Source: Cyclospora cayetanensis (Eukaryota > Apicomplexa > Conoidasida > Eucoccidiorida > Eimeriidae). Taken from it: DNA of 64,000 nucleotides. Position numbers and translations under genes: made by a program. The notes beneath the pieces were generated by a model. That model did no database searches. It worked only from the letters and a program-made list of their open reading frames with translations, and had not been told where the DNA came from. The DNA lies in NCBI RefSeq assembly GCF_002999335.1, contig NW_020312148.1, forward strand, positions 248,001 to 312,000, read 5' to 3'. Of this stretch, positions 34,662 to 53,600 are shown in pieces. Numbering within the stretch: the first letter of the stretch is position 1; every line of letters starts with the position of its first letter.

Positions 34662-36304
34662 GAAGAACAATTTCTAGTCCCTCCTGAGAGGGGGGAGGGG
34701 GTTGGTGCTGGCAGCTTTTCCTGCCTTTTCTGTCCCTGCATGCTGCGAGCATCCTCCTCTCCGATGTTGTTGTTGTTTGGTTTGCAGCAGGGAGAGAGGG
34801 GGAAGGGGGAGGCTTTGCGGCGGCAGTATTAGTAGTCAGAAGGGTGTAGGGGGGGGCACACCGTGTACACACCGACACACAGGGAGAAGACGGCAGCAAC
34901 ACACACACGCCTACTCTGACGCTGCTGGATAGAGCGGCATAGGGGAAGAAGGGGAAGAAGAGGAAGAGGAAGAGGAAGGGAGGGAAGGCGTCGTAGTTGC
35001 TTTGTGCCCGGGGAGGGAGGGCGAGCTACAGAAGGAAGCGCACTCCCTCATAATAATTGTCTGGTTGGTAGAGTTGCCTGAAGAAGGAGAAGAAGAGAAA
35101 GGAAGAGGACGAGGGGCCCCTCTTGTCTACGGCTGTTTGACAGAAACGCCGCGTGACACGCAACAAGCACCCAGTAAACGAAAGCCTGTCTGCGTGCCTG
35201 CTGCGAAAGGAATCAGTGTATTGGTTGGGGAGCTACGCGATAGAGGGTAAAATTGTACGACGTGTGGACGTCGCCTAATAAGGCCACCAGCACAATGGTT
35301 TCCCCCCCTTCCAACCCTACAATAATAGAGAGGCTTCCAAGGGGAAGGGAGGTCGATAGTGTCACGCATTCGTCCTTCGCGCACTCTCCTCCCCAGTTGC
35401 CTGGACGGGGTAGTGTGGTGTGTTGTGGGGAAAGGAGGAGGGCAGGCAGGCAGGCAGATGAAGGCCGTTTGGTTGATGGAGGGGTCTTCTATCTCGACGC
35501 GAAGAGGCTCCGACTGCCCCCTTTCCCTCCTCCCCCTGAAGAAACTTTCGCGAGCAAAAAGCGCCTTGCCGCGTCGCTCGCCTCGCTGTTTCAGCTGGCT
35601 AAGGCACCACGGCGACCCTCGCTCGCTGCTGTTTCACGGCTTCTGTCCACCTAGAACTGAGAAAAAGACGTTTCTAGTTTGCATGCACGTGGTGGGGCTT
35701 CCTCCCTTTCTTTCTTTCTTCTTATTCTCGCTGCAACCGTTCCCGCACGCTGGCCATGAGGATGCGAGCTTCAGGGGTTGGTAGGCTTATTACACACGTC
35801 GCTCCTTGAACCCCCCTACCAACAAAGAGCTCTCCCCGCCACACCATTAAATAGCTAACGCGAAGGAGCCGATTGCCTCGGATTGGCAGAGGCTGGGCAG
35901 GCCTCTTGTTGCCTCAGACTGCGTGCAGTTGTGCTTTCTCTCTCTCGCTGTGGCTGTAAAGCCGCTGGCGAAAAAGACACCCCATCAAGCGCGGCTCGCA
36001 TATTTGAGCTTCCCTGCTTAATGCATGGCCTCGTGGTGCCCTCTGTGCCGCTGCTGTGGTTGCGCTAGTGCCTCGAGTAAAGGCTGCCTACGACACTGCC
36101 AAAATAGCGATAGGGGCATTCCATGTAGAGACAGCGAACGGGGGAGCGCGTCCTATGTTCGCATACAACGTCATCCTAATATTGATTTAGTATTTCAACG
36201 AAAGTTATCCTATAAAATCTCGCCTAGGCCAGGTTCTGGCCGGTGCCAATATCGACATATATGAGCCAAAAATGCAAAAATTCCCACGCTAGATGGATAT
36301 TTAC
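34662..36304. other. Convergent interval between SERBP1-like gene and CEP44
   Basis: This contains the 3' flank of the SERBP1-like gene and a purine run of GGGGAAGAAG type at 34940-34985. No further gene is supported; open frames are short and overlap on both strands. Confidence 0.5.
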
Positions 36305-36730
36305 GCATCCCTCTGCTGTAGCAGCCAGGGTGCGAATTCGATTCCCTCTGCTGCAGCTAATAAAGAATCTTTTCCCTCTGCTGCAGCCGCTATCCTGTTG
36401 CAACTAGGATGGTGAGTCTAATTTCCTCTGCTGCAGCCGCCATCCTGTTGCAGCTAGGATGGCGATTTTTTTCCCTCTGCTGCAGCCGCTATCCTGTTGT
36501 AGCTAGGATGGCGATTTTTTCCCTCTGCTGCAGCCGCTATCCTGTTGTAGCTAGGATGGCGATTTTTTCCCTCTGCTGCAGCCGCTATCCTGTTGCAGCT
36601 AGGAAGGCGATTTTTTCCCTCTGCTGCAGCCGCTATCCTGTGGCAGCTAGGAAGGCGATTTTTTTCCCTCTGCTGCAGCCGCTATCCTGTTGCAGCTAGG
36701 ATGGCGATTTTTTCCCTCTGCTGCAGCATA
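36305..36730. repeat. 48-49 bp minisatellite
   Basis: About eight copies of a unit containing CCCTCTGCTGCAGCCGC, TATCCTGTTG and AGCTAGGATGGCGATT. Unit starts fall at about 36374, 36425, 36473, 36521, 36569, 36617, 36666 and 36714, with two shortened copies before them. The array runs directly into the 3' end of CEP44. Confidence 0.92.
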
Positions 36731-36733
36731 TCT

Positions 36734-38220
36734 CTAAAGTTGCAAGTAGGATGGCCATACAGGCACGACGGAGGCATTGCCGCTGGCTATGATGGCAGCG
36801 CCCAAGAAGGGAGCTCCCCCTCCATTCCCCCCCTTTGTGCCTGCAGCCGAGCCCTCTGTGACGGTGGAGTCTGTGCTGCAATTCATGCCGAAGAAGGGTG
36901 TTTCTTGCAGCCGCCGCTGCTGCGCTTGCTGCTGCTGGTGGTAGGCTGCCGACGCTGCTGTTGCTGCTGCTGCACCCTCCTGGGCAGAGGAAGGAGAATC
37001 GCCTGTGGAGGTAGTGCCTGCGGCGGCAGCTGCAGCTGCTGCCAGAGCACTGCTGGTGGTGCTCCTATCGCAGTTTTCTGGAAAGCCGAATTGCGGAATT
37101 CGCAGGTTTGTTCCAGCCTGCGAGTTGCCTTCCGTGTGCAGCAAGGGGTGCTGCTGAAGTTGCTGTTCAAAAACGGCACTCCAGCGCTCCTCCGACAGCA
37201 CGTGCGCCTCACGCTGCAGAGGCAGCAGCTGCACGCTGCCGCTCTGTTCTTTCGAGCAGCTCTGAGTCTTGGGAACTGCAGAAGGAGAAGGCGAAGGGGG
37301 GGGGAGCTGGGGGGGGAGAGGAGTGGGGGTGTGCTGCGGCACAGCTGTGCTTGCTGGCAAGGGTGGAGCTTTCGTGTCTGAGGACGCTGCAGCTGCCATA
37401 TCGGCGAATGTCGATACAGCCGGAGGCGCAACAGTCTCTGCGGATAGTGGTGAAGAGGGTGACGGTAAGGGGGGAGGTGGTAGTAGTTCGGAGCAAGCTG
37501 TTGTTGAGGCGCTCTGAAGGCTTCCTTGAATGGTCTTAATCTTTTGCGATATGCGGAGAACGCTTTCCTGCAGCTTTTCGTCCGCAGCTGTTGTCGTCAC
37601 TGCTGCAGCTGGCGGTGCGGAACCTGCTGCTGCATTTGTTGCTGCATTTGTTGCTGCATTTGTTGCTGCTTCTGGTAGCGGCGCTCGAGATGCTGCTGGA
37701 GAGACGCATCCGACTCCTGTTGCAGAGTCTGCGAGGATTGCGCCTGGCTGCTGCCAGGAGAGCACTGTGGAATGCGCATACCCACTAGGCAGCCTTTCCT
37801 GACCAGTAGGCAGCAGCAGCCCCTGCTGCTGGAGTTGTTGTACCTGCTGCTGCTGTTGCTGCAGTTGCGAATGCAGCTGTTGCACTTGCTGCTGCTGTTG
37901 CTGCAGTTGCTGCAACTGCAGCTGTTGTACTTGCTGCAATTGATTTCGCCGTTGTACTTGCTGCTTCTGCTCTTCTTCCTCCTCCTTCTCAAAAAATTGT
38001 CGCTGTTGCTCCAGCGCCTGTTGCTGCTGCTGCTGCTGGTGTTGCAGTGGCACTTGCTGCTGCTGCTGTTGCTGCTGTTGCTGCTGCTGCTGCATGCCGT
38101 AGACCAAGCAGCACGTGTTGCGTCCACAGGAGCAGCTGCAAGAAGGAGACGCATCCAGCCTTGCTCTCATCGTTTCTGCCGGTGCATGCAGCAACGTGGC
38201 AGCAGAGGACCTTGGGAGCA

Positions 38221-38260
<40 letters not shown>

Positions 38261-39863
38261 CCTCTCGATTGCGATGATGCGTTCTTCGAGGGCTCTCAGT
38301 TGAGCAACTACCTGATCCAAGGCTGCCTGCATGTGCGAGGTCAGCTGTAAGGCGGAAGTGTCGATCTGGAGGAGCACAGAGGCGCAGAGTTTCACAAGGA
38401 GATCATCAGCAGAAGCCACCCTTGCTGCCTGCAGGCTAACAAGTTCGCAGAAGAAGCCGCATGACGGTCCGCCGCATTTTACAGGCAGCTTCGCATGCAT
38501 GCAGGCAGGGAGGGAGCGCACCACTACTGCCCTTACGGAAGAAGCATTCTGCAGTCGTGCAGAGACACCCCTCTGCGCTTCCTGGGAAGCACAAGCAGCA
38601 GCTGCTGCTGCTTGTGCTGCAGTCTCGGGGGGAGGGAGGCCGTTGGACGCTTCTTCCAACTGCAGAGGCAGCTTGACGAAGGAAACGGGGGCGCTGCCGC
38701 TCCTGCTGCCTGATCCGAGGTGTTGTTGTTGGCGCTTCTGCTGCTGCTCCTGCTGCTGCGCCTGCTGCGTTTTCGGCGGGGGTCGCATGAAGGTGATGAC
38801 GCTGCTGCTGTTGCTCACTCTCGCGCCAAGAGGAACGGCTTCTAGCGCCTCTTGGGGAGGGCGGAGGGGGTTCTGCTGCTGCTGCAGGAGTGCAACTTGA
38901 TGGACGTCAGCAGCAGTCTGCAGAGCTGGCTGCCGCACGAGCAACTGCTGCAAAGGCTTCGTTCTCCGCCTCTCCGTCTGAACTTGATTGTGGATTGCCC
39001 TTACGATGCTGAGGAGGTCGCAGCACAGCAGCAGCTTCCTTTCTGCGAATCCTGCAGGCGTGAGGAACTGAGAGGGAGTCAGAAGGGGGCGATATCCACA
39101 TTCCTGGCGCTGCGACGTCATCGCAAGCAGAAACAAAGCGCCACACACACACACGACTGGCACTGACGCGGGAAGCTCGAAAGTCGTTGCTGCATCATCG
39201 CCTCGACAAGATGCGTCCATGCAGCGCCTCCAGCCACACCGCCTCCTTCCCCCTTCCCTCCGAACGCCGCTTGCGCCTACACAGCAGCTAGGGGAGCCGC
39301 AAGCCACTACAGAGTCACGCAAGATGGAGAGGGCATGCGCAGCCACCAGCGAGCGGCAGAGTGCCTACGGTGCGAGATCGCTGGTGTCTGCGGGGAGGAG
39401 CTGCTGCTGCTACTGCTGGAGCTGCGGGAACACTGGCTGCGTGCGGTGTCTCGCTCACCAGAAATTTCCAAACTTCCTCTACGAACCGTCGGTCAGACTT
39501 GAAGAGGAATTCGAATCCTCTGCGGAGGAGGAAGGAGTGCACGTTTGCGCTGAAGTCGCAAAGGGCGAAGTGCAGGATGGGCAGAAGCGCATCCACAGCG
39601 CCTGAGACGATTGCTGCTTGCTCGCTGCCACTGCCGCACCACTCGGACCCCGTTTCTGCTGCCACTGCTGCTGCTGGATAATGCATGCGCCGGAGGAGGG
39701 AACGCAGTTTTCCCAAATTCCCATGCAGATCACCCACTGTAGCCGCTGTAGCCGCTGCAGCCGCTGCTGCGCCTGCAGCGGCGGCTGCAGCGTCGCTCGT
39801 CCTGCTGTCGGAGCGGCAGCAGCCGCTGCTGGTGCTGGCGTTGCACGTGGCGTCAGCGGCCAT
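36734..39863 (-). CDS. CEP44: CEP44-domain centriolar protein with poly-Gln/Ala expansions
   Basis: CEP44 proteins localise to centrioles and spindle poles and help convert procentrioles into centrosomes. Exons in transcript order: 39863-39459, 39109-38537, 38428-36734. The domain spans about aa 40-175: GDLHGNLGKLRSLLRRMHYP, then ILHFALCDFS...LLRRGFEF..K.DRRFVEEVWKFL, and across intron 1 RQECGYRPLLTPSQFL..GFAERKLLLCCDLL. A coiled coil follows (DDLLVKLCASV...QVVAQLRALEERI). The remaining 400 residues are Gln/Ser/Ala/Pro-rich, with CAG runs at 37600-38280. The 108-nt intron at 38429-38536 is in frame and stop-free; I removed it because it has a GTAAGG donor and an atypical Cys-rich reading (890 aa spliced, 926 aa if retained). 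The start is the first ATG in the frame. The stop lies in a worn minisatellite copy. Family is secure; the length of the tail is unusual. Confidence 0.85.
37600..38280 (-). repeat. CAG-repeat tracts coding poly-Gln in CEP44
   Basis: Several interrupted (CAG)n tracts in the CEP44 sense frame encode Gln runs mixed with Leu and Val. The antisense frames stay open as poly-Leu and poly-Ala and are not genes. Confidence 0.9.
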
Positions 39864-41731
39864 ATTCCCGCGCCGTTCCCCAGTTGAATTAGCCAGAAGA
39901 AGGGGCAGGCAGGCAGGCTCTTCAGCGCATCGAAGGGGGGAAGGCGGGGGAGAATGCGCCAGGCTGGTAGGCGGGGGCCCACAGCCGCCGAGACGTGAAA
40001 CGCGCGTCAGCTGCGCATTTGCCGCTGCAGTTGCTGCCGCGTTAAGCTGTTTTGCCAAATAAGGTGTTTAAGGAAGTCAAGCGAGGTTGTCGTTGCGCCG
40101 ACGCAACCGTAAGACGGGGTCGCGCGTTCTGCTTTCGGAGGGAGCGCCTCTGGAAACGGAGTAAACGCCTCTAGCGGCGACGAGCTAGAAGGTCATATTT
40201 GAAAAGAAAGCCAAAGGTCGCTGTGCAAAGACACAGCAGGGGAAATGAAAAGTCGGGAGGAGCGGCGCAGCGGCTGCTGTGTTGCTCCTTTCCTGAGCTT
40301 CATGGCAACTCGGCGCACGAAGGCCCTTGGGGCTTGCAGGGGTGGCAGCTGTGCTGACGCGTACACTGCGTGAAACTCCGCGTCTCCCGAGTGTGCGAAT
40401 CCTCATACAGCAGATTTCACACGTTGTACACCAGTTTTCTCGATTCGCGTGCCCGCTTTCCGACCGCCTCGGCTGCGCAGACGGCTGCAGTGCCAGGCAT
40501 CTCGGCTGCGAAGGGGCTCGCCTGGTGTCCAGTGTCTCCCTGCGCCTCATTACGACGACTGCATAAAATCGAATTCCTTCGGAGTGCATGAGGGGAACCG
40601 AGCCAACTGCTGGTGTTGTCTGCTGCCCGCGTCGTAAGATCAGTGAGACGAGGGGGTACTGTGTTACTGCACACCTGAGGACACCATCAGAGCCGCGCTG
40701 CCTCTTGTGCAGTCGGCAATCGGCGCCTTACGCGTGCCGCAGGGGTATTCCATAGAGCTCTGTAGGAAATCCTGGAGGCTTAGGATGACAGTGACAGGTT
40801 AGAACCCCACGCTGCCTGCACACTCCCGCTGCAGCAAGACACGGGATTTTCACGTGGGGCACACGGGGTGGGTGACGGCTTGAAGCAGGGCCTTTCCGAA
40901 ACGAGACTGCATTGATGATTACCAGATTAAGACCGCAATGCATCGGATGAATAGCTCAGACACAAATTAAATTCGGGTTCATCTGTCTCGCTCTGCAAAG
41001 AGGTGCTCGAAAGGCTCCTCAAGAACGCAGCACACAGCTGTCTCCGAGCGATGAGTGGCGTATTTCACGGTGTTTGAGCCTGTCCAACATAGCACTAGGT
41101 CTCTGCTCTATTAGCCGCGCAGTGTCTTTTTACCTACAAATCTAGCAGAGTGTAGACTTTCAGTGTAGGGGAGCCTCAAAGGCACACGGCATATGGCGGC
41201 ACGTTGTTGGCTAGGGTAAAAAGCAGCCAGCTTCCCATCATGTCTCTGCTTTTAAATACTGGGCCTCTTTAATCGTGGAGGGGCACGGAACAGAGGGAAT
41301 GAATACAGGCGAATTTCCAAACTGCCTTCAGGCAGACGGGCAGCCCAGACGGAGCATGCCCTCAGCAGAGCTTGGGGAGAGCAAGGAGATAAAGAAGACG
41401 CCAAGGAACTAAGATTTTGCCCCAAGGCACCAATGGCGGCTTCAGTCGGTAGCAAACGGTCAATTGACGATAAGCTGGCCTCGAGGTACGCAGCGGGGGG
41501 CAAACAGGAGCGTGCATCAACTCGTTTCTCTCTATTTATCACGATTCTTTGTTCGGTATGGCAGCTTTCTCCGTAAAGAGGTGTATTTATGCCTCTAGAG
41601 AGATTGTGGCTTTTGTGCTACATGAGAAAAAGGATCAAGGCAGCTCTGATATCTCTCCCTGAGAGACCACTTCTCAAGCCCCTTTCATGTCCAACAGAAT
41701 TTGCTGCTGGTCCTTTCCCAATTAAAGATGA
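39864..41731. promoter_or_regulatory. Shared divergent promoter interval of CEP44 and TTLL9
   Basis: The two start codons point away from each other across 1.87 kb with no supported gene between them, so both promoters must lie here or in unseen 5' introns. I see no TATA-like or repeated element I would name. The CEP44 side is GC-rich (about 39870-40160) and the TTLL9 side is plainer. The regulatory role is inferred only from geometry. Confidence 0.45.
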
Positions 41732-48453
<6,722 letters not shown>

Positions 48454-48456
48454 CTG

Positions 48457-48790
48457 GGTAGCGCCGCTTTTCGTGAGATAAGAGTGCTTCTTCCCGGAGC
48501 ATCAGTCCTGACTGCAGAATAGGAGAGGCCTTTGGGAAGCAGCTCAGCAGCGAGTGGCAGCGTTGTCAGGAAATATGCGACGCCTTCCTTCCCTGCTGCC
48601 ACCACAGCAACAGCGGCAACAGAACCTGCGCTTGGAAGAGCCGAAGGCAGGGGTCGACGCGCTCGCTGTGCAGCACCGCTGCCACTCGCTTAGCTGCCTC
48701 TCCTAATCTGCAGTCCTTCCTGTGCTTGCGGCTGCTCCGGGGATTTTGCAGCGAAAACGAAAAGCGCCGATCAGGCGTTAAGCACGGCTG
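48457..48790. repeat. Imperfect foldback (long inverted repeat) after TTLL9
   Basis: The left half reads GCCGCTTTTCG, CCGGAGCA, GACTGCAGAATAGGAGAGGC and AGCGAGTGGCAGCG. The right half carries these in reverse-complement order: CGCTGCCACTCGCT, GCCTCTCCTAATCTGCAGTC, TGCTCCGG and CGAAAAGCGCC. The axis is near 48620 and arms of up to about 150 bases include gaps. It starts only four bases past the proposed TTLL9 stop codon. Confidence 0.75.
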
Positions 48791-50206
48791 CGTCCTTTAT
48801 CAAGCTGCCCCTGGGCAGAATTTGCATAAAGGGCCAAAAGTGCGCGGCGCGTGCTTTTCCTGCAGGTGACGGTTTCTTTTGGACTGAGCTGCTGTTTTTA
48901 TCGCGAAATCAGAGCATGGGCAAGGCATGCAGAAAAATGGGCTTATAGGGCAGTGCGTGGTAAAAGCATGCACCTCAAGAGGGGCCTTGCTAGATTCCTG
49001 TGAGCCTCAACGTAGCAGCCGTCCGGTGTCTGTCGACGCATGCGCGAAGGCATGGTGGACACACGTTCTGTCTTCTCCTGCTTTGCCTTGACGTGCGTTG
49101 AATGGAGGGCTGCTCCCGTGCGGGGGGGTGCGGAGGAAGGCGATACTAAGGCCTCTATAAGACATGAAACGCTGACTGGCAGGCTGCCAGTCAGCGTTTC
49201 ATGTTGAAAATGCATGAACACTGCATGCTGTTGCCGCTTTAATGCCCCCAACGGCCAGAAGGGGACTCCGCGAACGTGGGATTTCCCGCGCATTCTCCAC
49301 GTCTGCATGTTCGCTCCCCTAAAGAGAGGCTTTTCGTCCGCGGGAAAAGAGACATTTTTGTACAGCAAGCGACGAACGGGATGGGGCTTGTGGGAAAAGA
49401 CAGGCCTGCTTTGTCCTACCTAACTTGTCTGTTCAATATTTCGCTGGAGCTTGCTCTTAATCGCCACGCTACGCCTTCCCCTGTTTGTGCGCCTTTCCCA
49501 AGCTCTACACCTGGCAGCTGCTGTGCGACCCCCGTTGAGCGCGGCTAGAGGCGCCTGAGGGCTAATAAAGAGTGGCTACGCCTAAAAGTAGAGTAATATT
49601 GCAAAAGGAAGGGGAAGGGAGCACCAGTAGACTGAGGGAAACACCGTAAGGGGAGGGGCCTTGGTGAAGGAATAACAAGGCGTCATCCTACTTCCGCCGC
49701 TTGTACGTGAGCATCCAAACCTCATTTTAAAGTGCTGAAAGGGTATGAATGTAGGTATTGCATTGTGGAGAGTGGTGCATTCTTCGGCCGCACAAAACAC
49801 CAATACACCCATACACAGATACACCAATACATACATGCACATCCACAAGTTCTCTGCACATGTGTATGGATTTTTGGGGGTATTTTTATTCGAGAACTCG
49901 GATGTTCCTCCGCAGTTCCAGTAACCAGCCAACTCTATCTTAACCGCCTCCCTCCCCCTCCCCCTGCCATTCCCCCTCCTCCGCCTGCTCCCCGTCCAGT
50001 CTCACGTTAACGCAAGCGCTGCTGCATGCAAGCGCTGCTGCATGCAAGCGTCGTTCTGCTGCCGAACTCCCCCGCCCCTCAAGTGTAGCTGCCTCTCTCA
50101 GAGGCCTTTAGGGGCCCCTGTGGCATCCTTACTGAACGTTGCCATCACAGCATCCGCATGGCTCGCCAGTGCCCCTTCTCCTTGATTTGCCGTCTGAGCT
50201 CCCGCC
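48791..50206. other. Convergent interval between TTLL9 and Aquarius
   Basis: Apart from the hairpin at 49162 and a CAATACAC-type microsatellite at about 49790-49850, nothing is recognised. It presumably carries both 3' UTRs. A direct repeat CAAGCGCTGCTGCATG occurs in tandem at about 50013-50050. Confidence 0.5.
49162..49204. repeat. Perfect 21-bp hairpin
   Basis: ACATGAAACGCTGACTGGCA plus G forms the left arm; a single G follows, and the right arm is its exact reverse complement. No flanking T run suggests a Pol III terminator. Confidence 0.95.
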
Positions 50207-50658
50207 TCACCTGCTCCTCTCCGCCGCGCCTCCCCGCGCTGCCTCGAGATGGCAGCTGGAGGAGGCCTCTGCGGCACCAGCAGCGACATCGGAGTCGCCG
50301 TCTCCTGCCAACTCCGTCTCTGCAGAAACCACCAAAGGAGACTGCGCAACACCCCCAGGCGCAGAGGGGGCCGCTGCCAAGGCGTGTCTCTCTTCCACTG
50401 CCTCCCCTTCTGCTGACGCGGAGGTTGCTCTCGAGCAAGAGGAGGGGCCCCCTCCTTGTGCCACGGCAGCTTCTGCAGCCGTCGCTGCCACTTCCGTGGC
50501 ATCCACAGGCAACGGCAGACTCGCCAGTTCTTCAGGCAGAGGCTGCGGAGGCGGCACTTGACTGCCAAACTGCCCCCTTAGGCTGGGTAAGGGCCCACGC
50601 GGCTCTTCAGGCTCCAGAGCGGCAAGTCGCGCTGCTTCTGCTTCGACTGCCAGTTCCA

Positions 50659-50694
<36 letters not shown>

Positions 50695-53600
50695 GCAGCT
50701 GCTCCTTTAGCGCGGCGACGCGACGGGCTGCATGCTGCTGCACGAGCTGCTGCATCTCCTCAACGCCGCGGATGTACGTGAGCGGCCCGCGGGACGGTGG
50801 CTGGACAGCGCAGCATAAAGCGCGTAACACACATGCAAAAAATTGCAAAAAATAGCACGCCCATGCAAGTAATAGCACAAAATTCAAAAAACAGCAAACC
50901 CACGCAACCACTGCAAAGGCGCAGCACAAAATTGCAAAAAAAGAGCATGCACACACGGGGCCCCCGTGAGCGCACTCTTAGACCAACGCGGCATAGCGGA
51001 AAGCAACGGGGAAAGCACGACAGCGAAGCGAGGATGGCTGGTACTACTACTGCTGCTACTACTACTACTACTGCTGCTACTACTACTACTGCTGCTGCTA
51101 CTACTACTACCACCATTACTACTACTACGGAAGAGGAGAGGCGATAAAATCACGCAAACACCGAAGGCAGCCTTTCTCTCTCTCTAGCCGCGCGGTGCGA
51201 AGTGCAGGCAGCCACGAGAGGACGCCAAAGCAGACTAAACGCTGAGCTGCGTGGAAAGCGAGGAAAGCCTGGTTCTTTCGCCGAGGAGGAGGGGGATTTC
51301 GGTGGGAGACGGGAGGACGATCATCATCTGCACACCACAAGAACGACGCTAAAAAGCTGCAGGAAGGGCTTACGGGGTCCTTGCGAGAAGCGAGCGCCTC
51401 CGTGTGGCGCGTTAAGGTTTCTCTGAAATCCGTTTCGTCCAGATGAAGCGCTAGGTGTATGGGGTTTCGCGCTAGTTGGTGGAAGACAGGCAGCAATTCT
51501 ACACAGTTGCTGAAAAGCGACCAACGCCCAAAGATGTACAGGCCTACACAGACAGCAAGCGGCGCACAAGGACAAACAGCGATAAGAGCGAGATCGATAT
51601 CGATCTAAGCTACCCATAAACCAGCACGCAACACACGCATGAACAAGCCGAAGAAGAGAAGAGATCATCGGAGACAGACAGAAGACTGCACTGCAGCCAA
51701 AGCACGGAGCTCTCTCTATCTCTAGAAGCTCTACGCGCACTGACAGCGGCTAAAGGGCTTTACACGAAAGAAAGCAGGCAGCTGCAGAGGCAACGGAAAA
51801 AGAAAAACGGCATCTTCGATATATTGGTGCATGTATGTATGTATATATCATGTGTGTGCGAGGAAGAACGCGATAGAGTTATCTGCAGCAGCAGCGGGGG
51901 GAAGGCGGTGGGGGTGTGTGTATGTGTGTGAGAGGACGTGAGAGGGCCTGTTAAGCCTTCTAGAATGAGACGCGCATAGCTGAGTTGGTGCAAGTAGAGC
52001 TGTTTTCGCGTAGGCGTAGGAAGAACGACTCAGGCTGGGGAACTGTCCGAAGGCGATCCCCACGGCAGCTGCACAAGAGGGAGGGAGCAGCACCGCATTG
52101 CGGCAGCAGGAGCAGCTTTTTCCCGCTCTTTGTTTCTCACCAAGCCTCGCGCGGCTGACGGCAACGATGAGCCTCCGAATGTCTCTCAAATGACCAACGC
52201 GATTTGTACGAACAAGAGACAAGAGGACGTCTGCGCAGGCAGGAGGCGCACCGCAAGAGACACCAGCGAGACATAGGAAAGGTCAGCGCATGCAGAGACA
52301 AAGCGAGAGGCAGAAGTAGTGCATGCGAAGGACGCCACTCTGCACTGTGGTGGTTTCAAGAGGGAAAAGCATGCGACTGCATATGCGACGCGGACGGACG
52401 GCTAGGCACATGCAGCTGTGAACAGCGTGGCGAAGGGAAGACGCTGATCAGAGTCGCGAGGCTTGCAGCGACAGTCTGTGAAGGTCAGAGGCAGGGTGGT
52501 GATGGTAGAGAAAGAAAAGAGGGAGAAACGAGGCCTAATTCTTTTTGGGAATTTTTCGGGAAGCGATGCGCGCAGCGCAGGCAACGGTTGGTGGTGTTGT
52601 ATTGTCTCTTTTTCTTCTTCTTACAGTCGCTTTGCAAACCTTGATACTTGTCTACAGTGGCAACAGCTCTGGGCATGCCGATAGCAGGATTCCACGCGCA
52701 TTTCTGTTGCAGGACGTCTTGCAAGAGCGCGAGTTGCCCGTTGTAAGTAGTCAAGATGGCGATGCGCTCGCGGGGGTAGCCGAGAAGCCGCATGTGCATG
52801 TACACTGCAACGATGTACTCCGCCTCCCCCAAGTTTTGGTAAAAGTGAGGTAAAGGACAGCTCTCCCCCCGCCCCTTATAGTCCGACACATCCACAAACT
52901 GCGCTACACAGCCTAATCCTGGATTGGGAGCTGCAAAAAGAGGAGCTTGTTCTACGAGCGGCAGATTCTCCAGACGCGCATACCGCCAGCTATAAAGAGA
53001 ACCCAAAGAAGGTCTTGCTCGTCCTTGACGATCCAACATTATGCAAGGCACCCCCAGCCGCACAAAACGCTCATACAACGACTGATCCAAATGCGAAAAC
53101 TGCTGCAACGTCTGCGCGCAGTTACGCGCATCCAAACGCACATACACATGCAGAGAGAGAGATGTATGTATGTACATGCATATACATGTATATACATACA
53201 TAGAGGGATGCACAGCGGGAGCACACACTTTCATACATACATACATCAATAAACAACCACGTACAAACTCACATACATACGCATACACATACACACATTC
53301 ATACATACACATACATACACATACACATACATACACATACACACATTCATACATACACATACATACACATACATACACATACATACATGCGCATACACAT
53401 ACATACACATACACATACATACACATACACAAACACATGGGTATGCACAAAGAAAAGACATCCTTCCTACTTTTATACACGACAGCCACTTATTTTTCTC
53501 TGTCTCTCCCCCGCTTCTCTCCTGCTCCCTTTGCAGCTGCCAAACTCGCAATTTCTAGAGGCGCAGCTAGCGTGGTCTCCTCTCTGTGGCAGCTCCTACG

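Noticed and set aside
36305..36730. CRISPR-like spaced array
   Set aside because: The whole 48-bp unit is repeated, with no unique spacers, and the genome is eukaryotic.
37772..38350. Poly-Leu and poly-Ala open frames opposite CEP44
   Set aside because: They are antisense shadows of CAG repeats, with no conserved segment.
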